From Pseudomonas reinekei (GTDB lineage Bacteria > Pseudomonadota > Gammaproteobacteria > Pseudomonadales > Pseudomonadaceae): a DNA stretch of 64,000 nt. The DNA lies in the NCBI RefSeq assembly GCF_001945365.1, contig NZ_MSTQ01000018.1, positions 1-64,000 on the forward strand, written 5' to 3'. This document shows positions 40,510 through 49,333 of this stretch, one piece after another. How positions within the stretch are numbered: the first letter of the stretch is position 1; the number at the start of each line of letters is the position of its first letter. The notes below the pieces were generated by a model. It was not told the origin of the DNA. It was given only the letters and a program-made list of their open reading frames with translations, and did no database searches. Made by a program: the position numbers and the translations under genes.

Positions 40510-41601
40510 TTATTCGGAGGGCACGTATTCTACAACTTCCAGATCGAAACCGGATATCGCATTAAATTTCATCGGTGCCGACATCAGGCGCATTTTGCGC
40601 ACACCGAGGTCACGCAGGATCTGCGAACCGGCACCGACAATGCTGTAGGTGGTCGGTTTTTTAACTGCCGTGTGATCGGCGGTTTCGCGGATATGCGCCA
40701 ACAACACATCGCCATCGAGCGGGTGACCGAGCAGCAGCACCACACCGCTGCCAGCCTCGGCAACCTTGGCCATGGCGGCGCGCAGGCTCCAGCGGCCGGG
40801 CTGGTTGACCATCAGCAAATCGCGCAGCGGGTCCATGTTGTGCACCCGAACCAGGGTCGGTTCTTCGGCGCAGACATTGCCCAGGGTCAGTGCCATGTGC
40901 ACATCGCCTTCCACGGAATCACGATAGGTCACCAGGTTGAATTGGCCCAGTTCGCTGTCCAGCGGCTGCTCGGCAATCCGCTGAACGGTACGTTCGTGGA
41001 TCATCCGGTAGTGAATCAGGTCGGCAATGGTGCCGATCTTGATGTCGTGTTCAGCGGCAAACGCTTCCAGCTCGGCGCGACGGGACATGGTGCCGTCGTC
41101 GTTCATCACTTCACAGATCACACCGCTCGGCTCGAAACCGGCCATGCGCGCCAGGTCGCATGCGGCTTCGGTGTGGCCGGCACGAGCCAGGGTGCCGCCG
41201 GCCTGGGCCATCAGCGGGAAAATGTGGCCCGGGCTGACGATGTCTTCAGCCTTGGCATCGCGGGCGGCAGCCGCTTGCACGGTGCGCGCACGGTCGGCGG
41301 CGGAGATCCCGGTGGTCACGCCGGTGGCCGCTTCGATCGAGACGGTGAACTTGGTGCCGAACCCGGAACCGTTGCGCGGCGCCATCAATGGCAGCTTGAG
41401 CAGCTCGCAACGCTCACGGCTCATCGGCATGCAGATCAGGCCACGGGCGTGCTTGGCCATGAAGTTGATGTGCTCGGGCTTGCAGCACTCGGCGGCCATG
41501 ATCAGGTCGCCTTCGTTCTCGCGGTCTTCGTCATCCATGAGGATGACCATCTTGCCTTGGCGGATGTCTTCAACCAGTTCTTCGATGCTATTGAGCGCCA
41601 C
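40510..41601 (-). CDS. ribBX: 3,4-dihydroxy-2-butanone 4-phosphate synthase with degenerate GTP cyclohydrolase II domain (RibBX)
   Basis: The N-terminal 200 residues form an active-looking RibB domain (VILMDDEDRENEGDLIMAAE, SPGHIFPLMAQAGG, HTEAACDLARMAG). The C-terminal 155 residues align with GTP cyclohydrolase II but lack the three zinc cysteines and the RQEGRG motif, reading instead VRVHNMDPLRDLLMVNQP. This is the RibBX form described in proteobacteria, where only the RibB activity remains. It makes the four-carbon unit of riboflavin from ribulose 5-phosphate. Annotation pipelines tend to call it bifunctional ribBA, which would be wrong here. Confidence 0.9.
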   Translation of the reverse strand: MALNSIEELVEDIRQGKMVILMDDEDRENEGDLIMAAECCKPEHINFMAKHARGLICMPMSRERCELLKLPLMAPRNGSGFGTKFTVSIEAATGVTTGISAADRARTVQAAAARDAKAEDIVSPGHIFPLMAQAGGTLARAGHTEAACDLARMAGFEPSGVICEVMNDDGTMSRRAELEAFAAEHDIKIGTIADLIHYRMIHERTVQRIAEQPLDSELGQFNLVTYRDSVEGDVHMALTLGNVCAEEPTLVRVHNMDPLRDLLMVNQPGRWSLRAAMAKVAEAGSGVVLLLGHPLDGDVLLAHIRETADHTAVKKPTTYSIVGAGSQILRDLGVRKMRLMSAPMKFNAISGFDLEVVEYVPSE

Positions 41602-41631
41602 AAGGCACCCCCCTTCTTTCGAAATTAGAGC

Positions 41632-42294
41632 TCAGGATTTGAGGTAGCCGTTGGCGGCCAGAAAGCTTTCGGTGATGTTACTGGAAGCAGGCTCTGCGGC
41701 CTTGTCGCCCAGCAGCAAGCGCTCCAGGTAACGGGCCAGCAAGTCCACTTCCAGGTTCACCCGGCGACCTGGCTGGTACGACGCCATGATGGTTTCGCTC
41801 AGGGTGTGCGGAATGATGGTCAACAGGAACTCGGCGCCATCGACCGCGTTCACGGTCAGGCTGGTGCCGTCGACACTGATCGAACCCTTATGGGCGATGT
41901 ACCTGGCCAGTTCTTTCGGCGCGCGAATGCGGAATTCCACGGCGCGGGCGTTCTCGGTGCGGGCAACCACTTCGCCCACGCCATCGACGTGACCGCTGAC
42001 CAGGTGACCGCCCAGGCGCGTGGTCGGGGTCAGGGCTTTTTCCAGATTGACCGGACTGCCGCTTTTGAGGTCGTTCATGGCGGTGCAGTCGAGGGTTTCA
42101 CGGCTGACATCCGCCGCGAAGCCGTTGCCTGGCAGCTCAACGGCGGTCAGGCACACGCCATTGACCGCGATGCTGTCGCCCAGTTTGACGTCGCTCAGGT
42201 CGAGCTTGCCGGTGTCGACGTGAACCCGTACATCACCGCCCTTTGGGGTCAATGCACGAATACTGCCGATGGATTCGATGATGCCGGTAAACAT
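41632..42294 (-). CDS. ribE: Riboflavin synthase (alpha subunit type)
   Basis: The 220-residue protein has two repeated lumazine-binding barrels, each with a version of the motif starting MFTGIIESIGSI and NGVCLTAVEL in the first half and GTSLTVNAVD in the second. It dismutates two lumazines into riboflavin. The gene is 30 bases before ribBX and 47 bases after ribD, in the order nrdR-ribD-ribE-ribBX-ribH. Confidence 0.96.
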   Translation of the reverse strand: MFTGIIESIGSIRALTPKGGDVRVHVDTGKLDLSDVKLGDSIAVNGVCLTAVELPGNGFAADVSRETLDCTAMNDLKSGSPVNLEKALTPTTRLGGHLVSGHVDGVGEVVARTENARAVEFRIRAPKELARYIAHKGSISVDGTSLTVNAVDGAEFLLTIIPHTLSETIMASYQPGRRVNLEVDLLARYLERLLLGDKAAEPASSNITESFLAANGYLKS

Positions 42295-42341
42295 GAGGTT
42301 CTCCTCGAGAACAAAGCCAGCGCTATAGCGATGGCCGGGAA

Positions 42342-43475
42342 TTATACGCTGGCTGCTGGCGAAGGAATGGCAGTGACCCGCCAGTCATCGCCCACCGCGC
42401 GAATTTCGGTGATTTTAAGCTCGGGCGCATCCTTCATTTGCGCGAGCGGCCAATCCAGCAATGGCCGCGCCGAAGACCCCAGGAACTTGCCGGCGATGAA
42501 AATCTGGAACTCGTCCACCAGACCGAGCTGGGCAAAGGCCCCCGCCAGCCGTGGGCCGGCCTCGACCAGCACTTCATTGACCTGACGGTTGGCCAGTTCG
42601 ACCAGCAACTGACGTAGATCGACCTGCCCATCGTAACCCGGCACGATCAGGCATTCCGGGCCGTTGGCGTATTGCTCTTCCACCGCCACGCAAGTAGCGA
42701 CCAGCGCCGGACCGGCCTTGAAAAATGGCGCATCCAGCGGCACCCGCAGACGGCCATCGACCAGCACACGCAGTGGCGGCCGACTCATGGCCAGTGCGGT
42801 TTGTTCGGCATCCAGACCGAGCTCATCGGCGCGCACGGTCAAACGCGCATTGTCCGCCAGCACCGTATCGGCGCCAGTCAGCACCACGCTGGCCTGGGCA
42901 CGCAGGCGTTGCACCGCCGAACGCGCCGCCGGGCCGGTGATCCATTGGCTTTCACCGCTTTGCATCGCGGTGCGGCCGTCGAGGCTCATGGCCAGCTTGA
43001 CCCGCACGAACGGCAAGCCGTGTTCCATGCGTTTGAGGAAGCCTTGATTGAGTTTGCGCGCTTCGCTTTCCAGCACGCCGCTTTTGGTGGCGATGCCCGC
43101 CTGTTCCAGACGTTGCAGGCCACGACCGGCGACTTCCGGATTAGGGTCCTGCATCGCCGCGACCACCCGCGCCACACCGGCATTCACCAGCGCATCGGCG
43201 CAGGGCGGCGTGCGGCCATGGTGGCTGCAAGGTTCGAGGGTAACGTAAGCCGTGGCGCCCCGGGCCCGCTCACCGGCGGCGCGCAAGGCATGGACTTCGG
43301 CGTGGGGTTCACCGGCGCGCTCATGCCAGCCTTCGCCGACAATCTGCCCGTCCTTGACGATCACACAGCCAACCCGCGGATTGGGGTGTGTCGTGTAGTG
43401 ACCCTTGCGCGCCAATTCCAGCGCGCGAGCCATGTAGTGCGCGTCGAGGACGGCCTGTTCGGCGGATGTGGTCAT
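42342..43475 (-). CDS. ribD: Bifunctional diaminohydroxyphosphoribosylaminopyrimidine deaminase / reductase
   Basis: The 377-residue protein has an N-terminal cytidine-deaminase-like zinc site (GEPHAEVHAL and TLEPCSHHGRTPPCADAL) and a C-terminal reductase domain with PFVRVKLAMSLDGRTA and NEVLVEAGPRLAGAF. It carries out steps two and three of riboflavin synthesis. The C-terminus lines up with orthologues. Its ATG overlaps the nrdR stop by four bases. Confidence 0.96.
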   Translation of the reverse strand: MTTSAEQAVLDAHYMARALELARKGHYTTHPNPRVGCVIVKDGQIVGEGWHERAGEPHAEVHALRAAGERARGATAYVTLEPCSHHGRTPPCADALVNAGVARVVAAMQDPNPEVAGRGLQRLEQAGIATKSGVLESEARKLNQGFLKRMEHGLPFVRVKLAMSLDGRTAMQSGESQWITGPAARSAVQRLRAQASVVLTGADTVLADNARLTVRADELGLDAEQTALAMSRPPLRVLVDGRLRVPLDAPFFKAGPALVATCVAVEEQYANGPECLIVPGYDGQVDLRQLLVELANRQVNEVLVEAGPRLAGAFAQLGLVDEFQIFIAGKFLGSSARPLLDWPLAQMKDAPELKITEIRAVGDDWRVTAIPSPAASV

Positions 43476-43936
43476 TCTTTCACCGGCTCACGGGCCAGGC
43501 GATCGATCTCTTCGCGGAACTCGTTGAGGTCCTGGAAGCGGCGATACACCGAGGCAAAGCGGATATAGGCGACTTCATCGAGCTTCTGCAGCTCGGCCAT
43601 CACCAGCTCACCCACCACGAGGGATTTGACCTCGCGTTCGCCGGTGGCGCGCAGTTTGTGTTTGATGTGCACCAGCGACGACTCGAGGCGCTCGACACTC
43701 ACCGGGCGCTTTTCCAGCGCGCGCTGCATGCCGGCGCGGAGTTTTTCTTCGTCGAACGGCTGGCGACTGCCGTCGGTTTTAATCAGGCGCGGCAACACCA
43801 GTTCAGCCGTCTCGAACGTCGTGAAACGTTCGCCGCAGGCCAGGCATTCACGCCGGCGGCGCACCTGTTCGCCCTCGGCGACCAGACGCGAGTCGATGAC
43901 CTTGGTGTCGTTGGCACCGCAGAAGGGACAGTGCAT
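43472..43936 (-). CDS. nrdR: Transcriptional repressor NrdR
   Basis: The 154-residue protein has an N-terminal zinc ribbon (MHCPFCGANDTKVIDSR then CLACGERF) and an ATP-cone (LIKTDGSRQPFDEEKLRAG). It represses ribonucleotide reductase genes according to the ATP/dATP balance. I take the ATG at 43936; the longer open frame before it has none of the family sequence. It leads the riboflavin operon, as in many gammaproteobacteria. Confidence 0.96.
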   Translation of the reverse strand: MHCPFCGANDTKVIDSRLVAEGEQVRRRRECLACGERFTTFETAELVLPRLIKTDGSRQPFDEEKLRAGMQRALEKRPVSVERLESSLVHIKHKLRATGEREVKSLVVGELVMAELQKLDEVAYIRFASVYRRFQDLNEFREEIDRLAREPVKE

Positions 43937-44063
43937 GGTGGCAGGCAACAAAAAAAGGGAGGGCCATGGTAGCGCATCCCGGTGGCAAGACAAGCCATAG
44001 GGTTTGCGGTATACAGACGGGATGATCACTTGATCCATGGATTTCATCTTTCCGGAGCTGCCA

Positions 44064-44528
44064 ATGTCGTTACGTCCGCTCGTTTTGCTCAGTCTTTTTA
44101 GCCTGTTGGTGGCCTGCAGCAGCGATGCACCGCAGCCCCAGCCACCGACCCCGGGCCCTGCGCCGCAACAAGCGCAGAAAAAAGCCAAGGAGGCCGCCGA
44201 ACTCGGCCCGTTGCCCGCGTTTCAGCGCGAGTTGAGCGGCACCCTCCAGGGTGTGCCGACCGGTGCCGAGGTCGAACTCGCACTGCTGGTGATCGACGAC
44301 AAAGACCGGCCGCAACAATTGCTCGCCAGCTCCAGCCTGATCGGCAACAACCAGGTATTGCCATTCCACCTGCGCTTCAATCCGGAGTCCTTCCCGGCCG
44401 GTGCGCGGGTTGAACTGCGTGGTCGCGCCAGCCAGTCCGGTCAGTTGATCCTGCATCTGCCGTCGCAACTGATCAGCCAGCCGACGACCCAGACGCTGGG
44501 CCAGTTGCAGTTCGTCAAAGCGCCATGA
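44064..44528 (+). CDS. YbaY-family lipoprotein
   Basis: The 154-residue protein begins with a lipoprotein signal (LVLLSLFSLLVACSS, lipid-bearing Cys at 18), then a Pro-rich linker and a YscW/YbaY-type beta domain (ELSGTLQGVPTGAEVELALL). Function is unknown; the family is related to type III secretion pilotins, but no secretion genes are near. The start ATG has GGAG seven bases upstream; a longer frame adds nine codons. The stop overlaps the next gene (ATGA). Confidence 0.82.
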   Translation: MSLRPLVLLSLFSLLVACSSDAPQPQPPTPGPAPQQAQKKAKEAAELGPLPAFQRELSGTLQGVPTGAEVELALLVIDDKDRPQQLLASSSLIGNNQVLPFHLRFNPESFPAGARVELRGRASQSGQLILHLPSQLISQPTTQTLGQLQFVKAP

Positions 44529-45181
44529 GTGCACCGCTCGACCTGCAACGGGCGCTGGGTGAGTTGCTCGGTGATGCGCAATTGGTCGCCTGTGAACTTC
44601 CGCAGACCGACCTGAAGCTGTGGCTGATCGATGGCGACAACATGGACCGCGCCTTCAGCCCGGAAGAAACCCGGCGCATCCTGCACGAGCCGCCCTACTG
44701 GAGTTTCTGTTGGGCCAGCGGGTTGGCGGTGGCTCGTTACCTCGCCGAACACCGCCACTGGGTCGAAGGCAAGCGGGTGCTGGATTTCGGCGCCGGCTCT
44801 GGCGTGGCAGGGATTGCCGCTATGAAGGCCGGGGCACTGGAAGTGGTGGCCTGTGACCTCGACCCGCTGGCGATTGCCGCCTGTCGGGCGAATGCCGAAC
44901 TCAATCATGTACAGCTCAGCTACTCGACCGATTTTTTCACCGAGGCCGATCGCTTCGATCTGATCCTGGTGGCAGACGTGTTGTACGACCGGGCGAACCT
45001 GCCGCTGCTCGACGAGTTTCTCAGTCGCGGCCGCGAAGCGCTGGTGGCGGATTCTCGGGTGCGGGATTTTCGTCATCCGCTGTACCGGCGTATCGAAATG
45101 CTTGAGGCAATGACCTTGCCGGACCTGGCCGAGCCGGAAGAATTTCGGCATGTGAGCCTGTACCACGCCAGCCGCAGCTAA
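44525..45181 (+). CDS. Class I SAM-dependent methyltransferase
   Basis: This 218-residue protein shows the SAM motif I as VLDFGAGSGVAGIAAM, an acidic motif II end VVACDLDPLAI and DLILVADVLYD at motif IV. The wording WSFCWASGLAVARYLA before motif I is typical of the protein-lysine methyltransferase group related to the electron-transfer-flavoprotein beta methyltransferase. The substrate is unknown. It overlaps the lipoprotein gene by four bases, so the two are translationally coupled, and it is followed by a REPIN. Confidence 0.85.
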   Translation: MSAPLDLQRALGELLGDAQLVACELPQTDLKLWLIDGDNMDRAFSPEETRRILHEPPYWSFCWASGLAVARYLAEHRHWVEGKRVLDFGAGSGVAGIAAMKAGALEVVACDLDPLAIAACRANAELNHVQLSYSTDFFTEADRFDLILVADVLYDRANLPLLDEFLSRGREALVADSRVRDFRHPLYRRIEMLEAMTLPDLAEPEEFRHVSLYHASRS

Positions 45182-45183
45182 AA

Positions 45184-45250
45184 GCATCGCGAGCAGGCTC
45201 GCTCCCACAGAGGGAATGCATTCCAGTGTGGGAGCGAGCCTGCTCGCGAT
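45184..45250. repeat. REPIN: two inverted REP sequences
   Basis: Two copies of the GAGCAGGCTCGCTCCCACA palindromic unit in opposite orientation, with about 17 bases between them, lie just after the methyltransferase stop. It is the same unit as at 31713, 49886 and 60565. Confidence 0.9.
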
Positions 45251-45350
45251 GACGTCCTGTCAAACGAAGCATCTCTAACGAACACCCCGCTTCCGGCGCG
45301 ACCCCACCAAGCCGTATAGTTGCCCCATTCACGCTTCTACGAGATTGCCC

Positions 45351-46223
45351 ATGAGTCAGGAAACGCCGTACATCTTCGACGCCACGACTGCCGATTTCGA
45401 CCAGTCAGTGATCGAGAACTCTTTCCACAAACCGGTACTGGTGGATTTCTGGGCCGAATGGTGTGCGCCGTGCAAAGTACTGATGCCGATGCTGCAGACC
45501 ATCGCCGAGAGCTATCAGGGCGAGTTGCTGCTGGCCAAGGTCAACTGCGACATCGAACAGGACATCGTCGCCCGCTTCGGTATCCGTAGCCTGCCGACCG
45601 TGGTGCTGTTCAAGGACGGTCAACCGGTGGACGGTTTTGCCGGAGCGCAGCCGGAATCGGCCGTACGCGCCCTGCTCGAACCCCATGTGCAAATGCCGCC
45701 GCCAGCCGCCGCCGATCCGTTCGAACAGGCCCAGGCACTGTTTGACGATAGCCGCTTTGCCGATGCCGAAGCCTTGCTCAAAGTGATCCTGGGCGAAGAC
45801 AACACCAACGCCAAGGCGTTGATCCTGTACGCCCGCTGCCTCACCGAACGCGGTGAGCTGGACGAAGCGCAGGCGGTGCTCGACGCGGTCAAAAGCGATG
45901 AGCACAAGGCTGCCCTGGCCGGTGCCAAGGCGCAGATCAAGTTTCTCGGGCTGGCCAGGAATCTGCCGGATGCTGCTGACCTGAAGGCGCGACTGGCGAA
46001 AGACCCGCAGGACGACGAGGCGGTTTATCAACTGGCGATCCAGCAACTGGCCCGTCAGCAATACGACGCCGCACTGGATGCCCTGCTCAAGCTGTTCATC
46101 CGTAACCGTAGCTACAGCGAAGGCTTGCCGCACAAGACCTTGCTGCAGGTGTTCGAACTGCTCGGCAACGATCATCCGTTGGTGAGCACCTACCGCCGCA
46201 AGTTGTTTGCTGCGCTTTATTAA
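45351..46223 (+). CDS. cnoX: Thioredoxin-like co-chaperone CnoX (YbbN)
   Basis: The 290-residue protein joins an N-terminal thioredoxin domain (VDFWAEWCAPCKVL, Cys38 and Cys41) to a C-terminal TPR-like helical region. CnoX/YbbN holds oxidised or unfolded proteins and passes them to GroEL and DnaK. E. coli YbbN lacks the CxxC pair, but this protein keeps it, so it may also have redox activity. The start is ATG 45351; an ATG six bases earlier is in frame and less well spaced. The gene end overlaps the convergent small gene by four bases. Confidence 0.92.
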   Translation: MSQETPYIFDATTADFDQSVIENSFHKPVLVDFWAEWCAPCKVLMPMLQTIAESYQGELLLAKVNCDIEQDIVARFGIRSLPTVVLFKDGQPVDGFAGAQPESAVRALLEPHVQMPPPAAADPFEQAQALFDDSRFADAEALLKVILGEDNTNAKALILYARCLTERGELDEAQAVLDAVKSDEHKAALAGAKAQIKFLGLARNLPDAADLKARLAKDPQDDEAVYQLAIQQLARQQYDAALDALLKLFIRNRSYSEGLPHKTLLQVFELLGNDHPLVSTYRRKLFAALY

Positions 46224-46570
46224 GCTCGCTCCAACGACCAGCGGTAGAGCGGCGTATCCCCGCCGCTCTCGACCTTCACGTCCGGGCTATGGCGCAAACG
46301 CACCAACAGGCGTTTGCCCGCCGACGCATTGCCGGTCAGCCCTTCCAGCTGCTCCAGCAAATCCGGCCCACTCAACTGCCCTGCCTTGCGCAACAGGTCC
46401 CTGGCGATCTGCCACAGCGCATCGTCCTGATTCTGCGGTTTGGCCGGCGCAGCGCTGACCTCGGTTTTTTCCACGGTCAACTGCGCACCCAGCCGCGCCC
46501 AGTCAGCGTCATCCATCTCCAGGGTCAAATCCACCGGCCAGTCGCCGATGCTTCCGCGAATTCGCAACAT
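46220..46570 (-). CDS. Conserved hypothetical protein
   Basis: The 116-residue protein, from ATG 46570 (MLRIRGSIGDWPVDLTLEMD), has no signal peptide, no membrane segment and no motif known to me. It has a beta-rich N-terminal part, an Ala/Pro-rich linker and a helical C-terminal part. It overlaps the end of cnoX tail to tail. A longer frame from 46609 adds Cys-rich sequence that is unlikely to be real. Confidence 0.7.
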   Translation of the reverse strand: MLRIRGSIGDWPVDLTLEMDDADWARLGAQLTVEKTEVSAAPAKPQNQDDALWQIARDLLRKAGQLSGPDLLEQLEGLTGNASAGKRLLVRLRHSPDVKVESGGDTPLYRWSLERA

Positions 46571-46655
46571 GAGTCTGCTCCTGCACATTTCTGACTTGCA
46601 TGCTCCCATGGGACTTGTGCAACGCCAAGCAGCCAGTCAAACTCTCCACACTTAC

Positions 46656-46673
46656 GTTATAAGATTACATAAC
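46656..46673 (+). promoter_or_regulatory. Candidate Zur box ahead of the zinc cluster
   Basis: GTTATAAGATTAC matches the Zur half-site pattern GTTATA-N-TATAAC at 10 of 12 positions and is followed directly by ATAAC, which adds a second dyad. It is about 32 bases upstream of the ZrgA-like start, a suitable place for repression. The cluster it precedes is zinc-responsive in P. aeruginosa. Confidence 0.55.
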
Positions 46674-46704
46674 AAACTCTTCATTTACCTACCGGAGACT
46701 CGCC

Positions 46705-47295
46705 ATGCGTCGTCTGCTGCTCGCTTTGCCGTTTGCCTTGTTGCCCCTGGCCGTCGCCCATGCGGCTGACGAGCATGACCACGATCACGATCATGAACAC
46801 GGCAGCCTTGGCGCCCACGAGCACGGTGTCGGTCGCCTCAACGCGGCACTGGACGGGCAGACCCTGGAGCTGGAACTGCAAAGCCCGGCGATGAACCTGG
46901 TCGGCTTCGAGCATGCCGCCACCACCGATGCCGATAAAGCCAAAGTGGCGGCCGTTCGTACTCAGCTGGAGAAACCACTGGCGCTGTTCAACCTGCCGAA
47001 AGCCGCAGGCTGCGTGGTCGCGAGCCAGGAACTGGAAAGCCCGTTGTTCGGCGACAAACCAGATGCCGACGATGATCACGATGAGGACGCCAAGGACGCG
47101 CATCACCACGACCACAGCGAAATCCATGCCCATTACCGGTTCACCTGCGCCACGCCGGGCGCGCTGAAGACCCTGGATCTGGCGAACATTTTCAATACCT
47201 TCCCGGCCACCCAGAAAATTCAGGTACAACTGATCGGACCAAGCGGGCAGCAAGGGGTTGAAGTGACGGCCAAGGCTGCCAGCCTGAAATTCTGA
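46705..47295 (+). CDS. His-rich periplasmic zinc protein, ZrgA-like (DUF2796)
   Basis: The 196-residue protein has a signal peptide (MRRLLLALPFALLPLAVAHA) and two His/Asp-rich tracts, one right after cleavage (DEHDHDHDHEHG) and one in the middle (HHHDHSEIHAHY). These are metal-binding stretches as in the ZrgA family of zinc uptake proteins. The rest is the DUF2796 beta domain, with two Cys (GCVVAS and FTCATPG) that may pair. It opens a four-gene cluster with an ABC ATPase, an FtsX-like permease and a DUF3299 protein, which I recall as PA4063-PA4066 in P. aeruginosa, induced by zinc starvation. Confidence 0.88.
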   Translation: MRRLLLALPFALLPLAVAHAADEHDHDHDHEHGSLGAHEHGVGRLNAALDGQTLELELQSPAMNLVGFEHAATTDADKAKVAAVRTQLEKPLALFNLPKAAGCVVASQELESPLFGDKPDADDDHDEDAKDAHHHDHSEIHAHYRFTCATPGALKTLDLANIFNTFPATQKIQVQLIGPSGQQGVEVTAKAASLKF

Positions 47296-47344
47296 ATCCA
47301 CGGACGATCCCCTGTGGGCTCATCTCTCAACAGACCGGCGCCAT

Positions 47345-48055
47345 ATGACCCAAGCACTCATCGAACTGTCTGACCTGGGCTTCAGCTGGCCCGGTCACCC
47401 GCCGCTGCTGGACATCCCGGCGTTTCGCCTGGAACCGGGCGAAACCCTGTTCCTCAAAGGCCCCAGCGGCAGTGGCAAGACCACCCTGCTCGGCTTGCTC
47501 GGCGGCGTGCAAAAACCCGACCGCGGCAGCATCCGCCTGCTCGGCCGGGAGCTGACCGAACTCTCGGCCGGTGCCCGCGATCATTTTCGCGTCGATCACA
47601 CCGGCTACATTTTCCAGCAATTCAACCTGCTGCCGTTTCTGTCGGTGCGCGAGAACGTCGAACTGCCCTGCCACTTCTCGAAATTGCGCGCCGAACGGGC
47701 GAAACAGCGTCACGGCAGTGTTACTAAAGCCGCCGCCACCCTGCTCGCCCACCTTGGCCTGAAAGATGAAAACATTCTCGGTCGACGTGCCGATTCGCTG
47801 TCTATCGGCCAGCAGCAACGGGTGGCCGCCGCGCGCGCGTTGATCGGTCAGCCGGAACTTGTGATCGCCGACGAACCGACCTCGGCGCTCGATTACGACG
47901 CACGGGAAAACTTCATTCGCCTGCTGTTTGCCGAGTGCCGCGAAGCCGGCTCGAGCCTGTTGTTTGTCAGTCATGACCAGAGCCTGGCGCCGCTGTTCGA
48001 TCGCAACCTGTCGCTGGCCGAGCTTAATCGCGCCGCCACCCCGTCCGAGGTCTGA
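47345..48055 (+). CDS. ABC transporter ATP-binding protein, LolD/MacB type
   Basis: The 236-residue ATPase has Walker A GPSGSGKTTL, signature LSIGQQQRVAAARAL and Walker B LVIADEPTSALD. It belongs to the LolD/MacB/FtsE group that pairs with FtsX-like permeases, and such a permease follows it two bases after the stop. These transporters are mechanotransmitters more than pumps; here the pair may deliver or recycle zinc or metalloproteins across the periplasm. It is 49 bases after the ZrgA-like gene. Confidence 0.92.
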   Translation: MTQALIELSDLGFSWPGHPPLLDIPAFRLEPGETLFLKGPSGSGKTTLLGLLGGVQKPDRGSIRLLGRELTELSAGARDHFRVDHTGYIFQQFNLLPFLSVRENVELPCHFSKLRAERAKQRHGSVTKAAATLLAHLGLKDENILGRRADSLSIGQQQRVAAARALIGQPELVIADEPTSALDYDARENFIRLLFAECREAGSSLLFVSHDQSLAPLFDRNLSLAELNRAATPSEV

Positions 48056-48056
48056 G

Positions 48057-49322
48057 ATGTATTTGTTTCGTCTAGCCATGGCCAGCCTGGCTAACCGCCG
48101 CTTCACTGCGATCCTCACCGCGTTCGCCATTGCCCTGTCGGTGTGCCTGCTGCTGGCCGTGGAGCGCGTGCGCACCGAAGCCAAGGCCAGTTTCGCCAGC
48201 ACCATCAGCGGTACCGACCTGATCGTCGGCGCGCGTTCCGGCTCGGTCAACTTGTTGTTGTATTCGGTGTTCCGCATCGGCAACGCCACCAACAACATCC
48301 GCTGGGACAGCTTCGAACACTTCGCCAACAACCCGAAAGTGAAGTGGGCGATCCCGATGTCCCTCGGCGATTCCCATCGCGGCTATCGGGTGATGGGCAC
48401 CACCGAGGCCTACTTCGAGCATTACCAGTACGGCCGCCAACAACACCTGGAACTGGCCGACGGCCGAGCCTTCGCCACCGACCCCTTCGAAGTGGTGCTC
48501 GGCGCCGAAGTCGCGCAGGCGCTGCACTACAAACTCGGTGAAAAACTGGTGCTGGCCCACGGTGTGGCGGCGATCAGTCTGGTCAAGCACGACGACAAAC
48601 CGTTCACCGTGGTCGGCATTCTCAAGCGCACCGGCACACCGGTGGACCGCACACTGCACATCAGCCTCGGCGGCATGGAGGCGATTCACATCGATTGGCA
48701 CAACGGCGTACCGGCCCGGGGCAACGGGCGGATCAGTGCCGAGCAGGCCCGCAACATGGACCTGACGCCGCAAGCGATCACCGCGTTCATGCTCGGCCTC
48801 AACAGCAAGATTTCAACTTTCGCCTTGCAGCGCGAGATCAACGAATTCCGTGGCGAACCGATGCTGGCGATCCTGCCGGGCGTAGCGCTGCAAGAGTTGT
48901 GGAGCCTGATGAGCACGGCGGAAAAAGCCTTGTTCGTGGTGTCGCTGTTTGTCGTGCTGACCGGGTTGATCGGCATGCTTACGGCGATTCTCACCAGCCT
49001 TAACGAACGCCGCCGCGAAATGGCGATTCTGCGTTCGGTGGGCGCGCGGCCATGGCATGTTGCAACGTTGCTGGTGCTTGAGGCGTTTGCCCTGGCGCTG
49101 TCCGGCGTGGTGGCAGGCGTGGCCCTGCTTTACGCATGCATCGCCGTGGCCCAAGGATACGTGCAAGCCAACTATGGGCTGTTTTTACCGTTAGCCTGGC
49201 CCAGCGAATATGAATGGACGCTGCTCGGTGGCATTCTGATCGCCGCGCTGCTGATGGGCAGCGTGCCGGCCTGGCGCGCTTATCGCCAATCCTTGGCCGA
49301 TGGCCTGTCGATCCGTTTATGA
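48057..49322 (+). CDS. FtsX/MacB-type ABC permease
   Basis: The 421-residue membrane protein has one N-terminal helix (FTAILTAFAIALSVCLLLAV), a large periplasmic domain of about 230 residues and three C-terminal helices (LFVVSLFVVLTGLIGMLTAI and two more), the FtsX layout with NERRREMAILRSVGARPW before the last pair. I use the ATG at 48057, right after the ATPase stop; a longer frame runs back inside the ATPase gene. It works with that ATPase. Confidence 0.92.
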   Translation: MYLFRLAMASLANRRFTAILTAFAIALSVCLLLAVERVRTEAKASFASTISGTDLIVGARSGSVNLLLYSVFRIGNATNNIRWDSFEHFANNPKVKWAIPMSLGDSHRGYRVMGTTEAYFEHYQYGRQQHLELADGRAFATDPFEVVLGAEVAQALHYKLGEKLVLAHGVAAISLVKHDDKPFTVVGILKRTGTPVDRTLHISLGGMEAIHIDWHNGVPARGNGRISAEQARNMDLTPQAITAFMLGLNSKISTFALQREINEFRGEPMLAILPGVALQELWSLMSTAEKALFVVSLFVVLTGLIGMLTAILTSLNERRREMAILRSVGARPWHVATLLVLEAFALALSGVVAGVALLYACIAVAQGYVQANYGLFLPLAWPSEYEWTLLGGILIAALLMGSVPAWRAYRQSLADGLSIRL

Positions 49323-49333
49323 GGACTTTGAAA

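Noticed and set aside
43937..44063. FMN riboswitch ahead of nrdR-ribD
   Set aside because: The gap is too short, and no conserved RFN-type sequence blocks are seen; the rib operon starts with nrdR and would not need one there.
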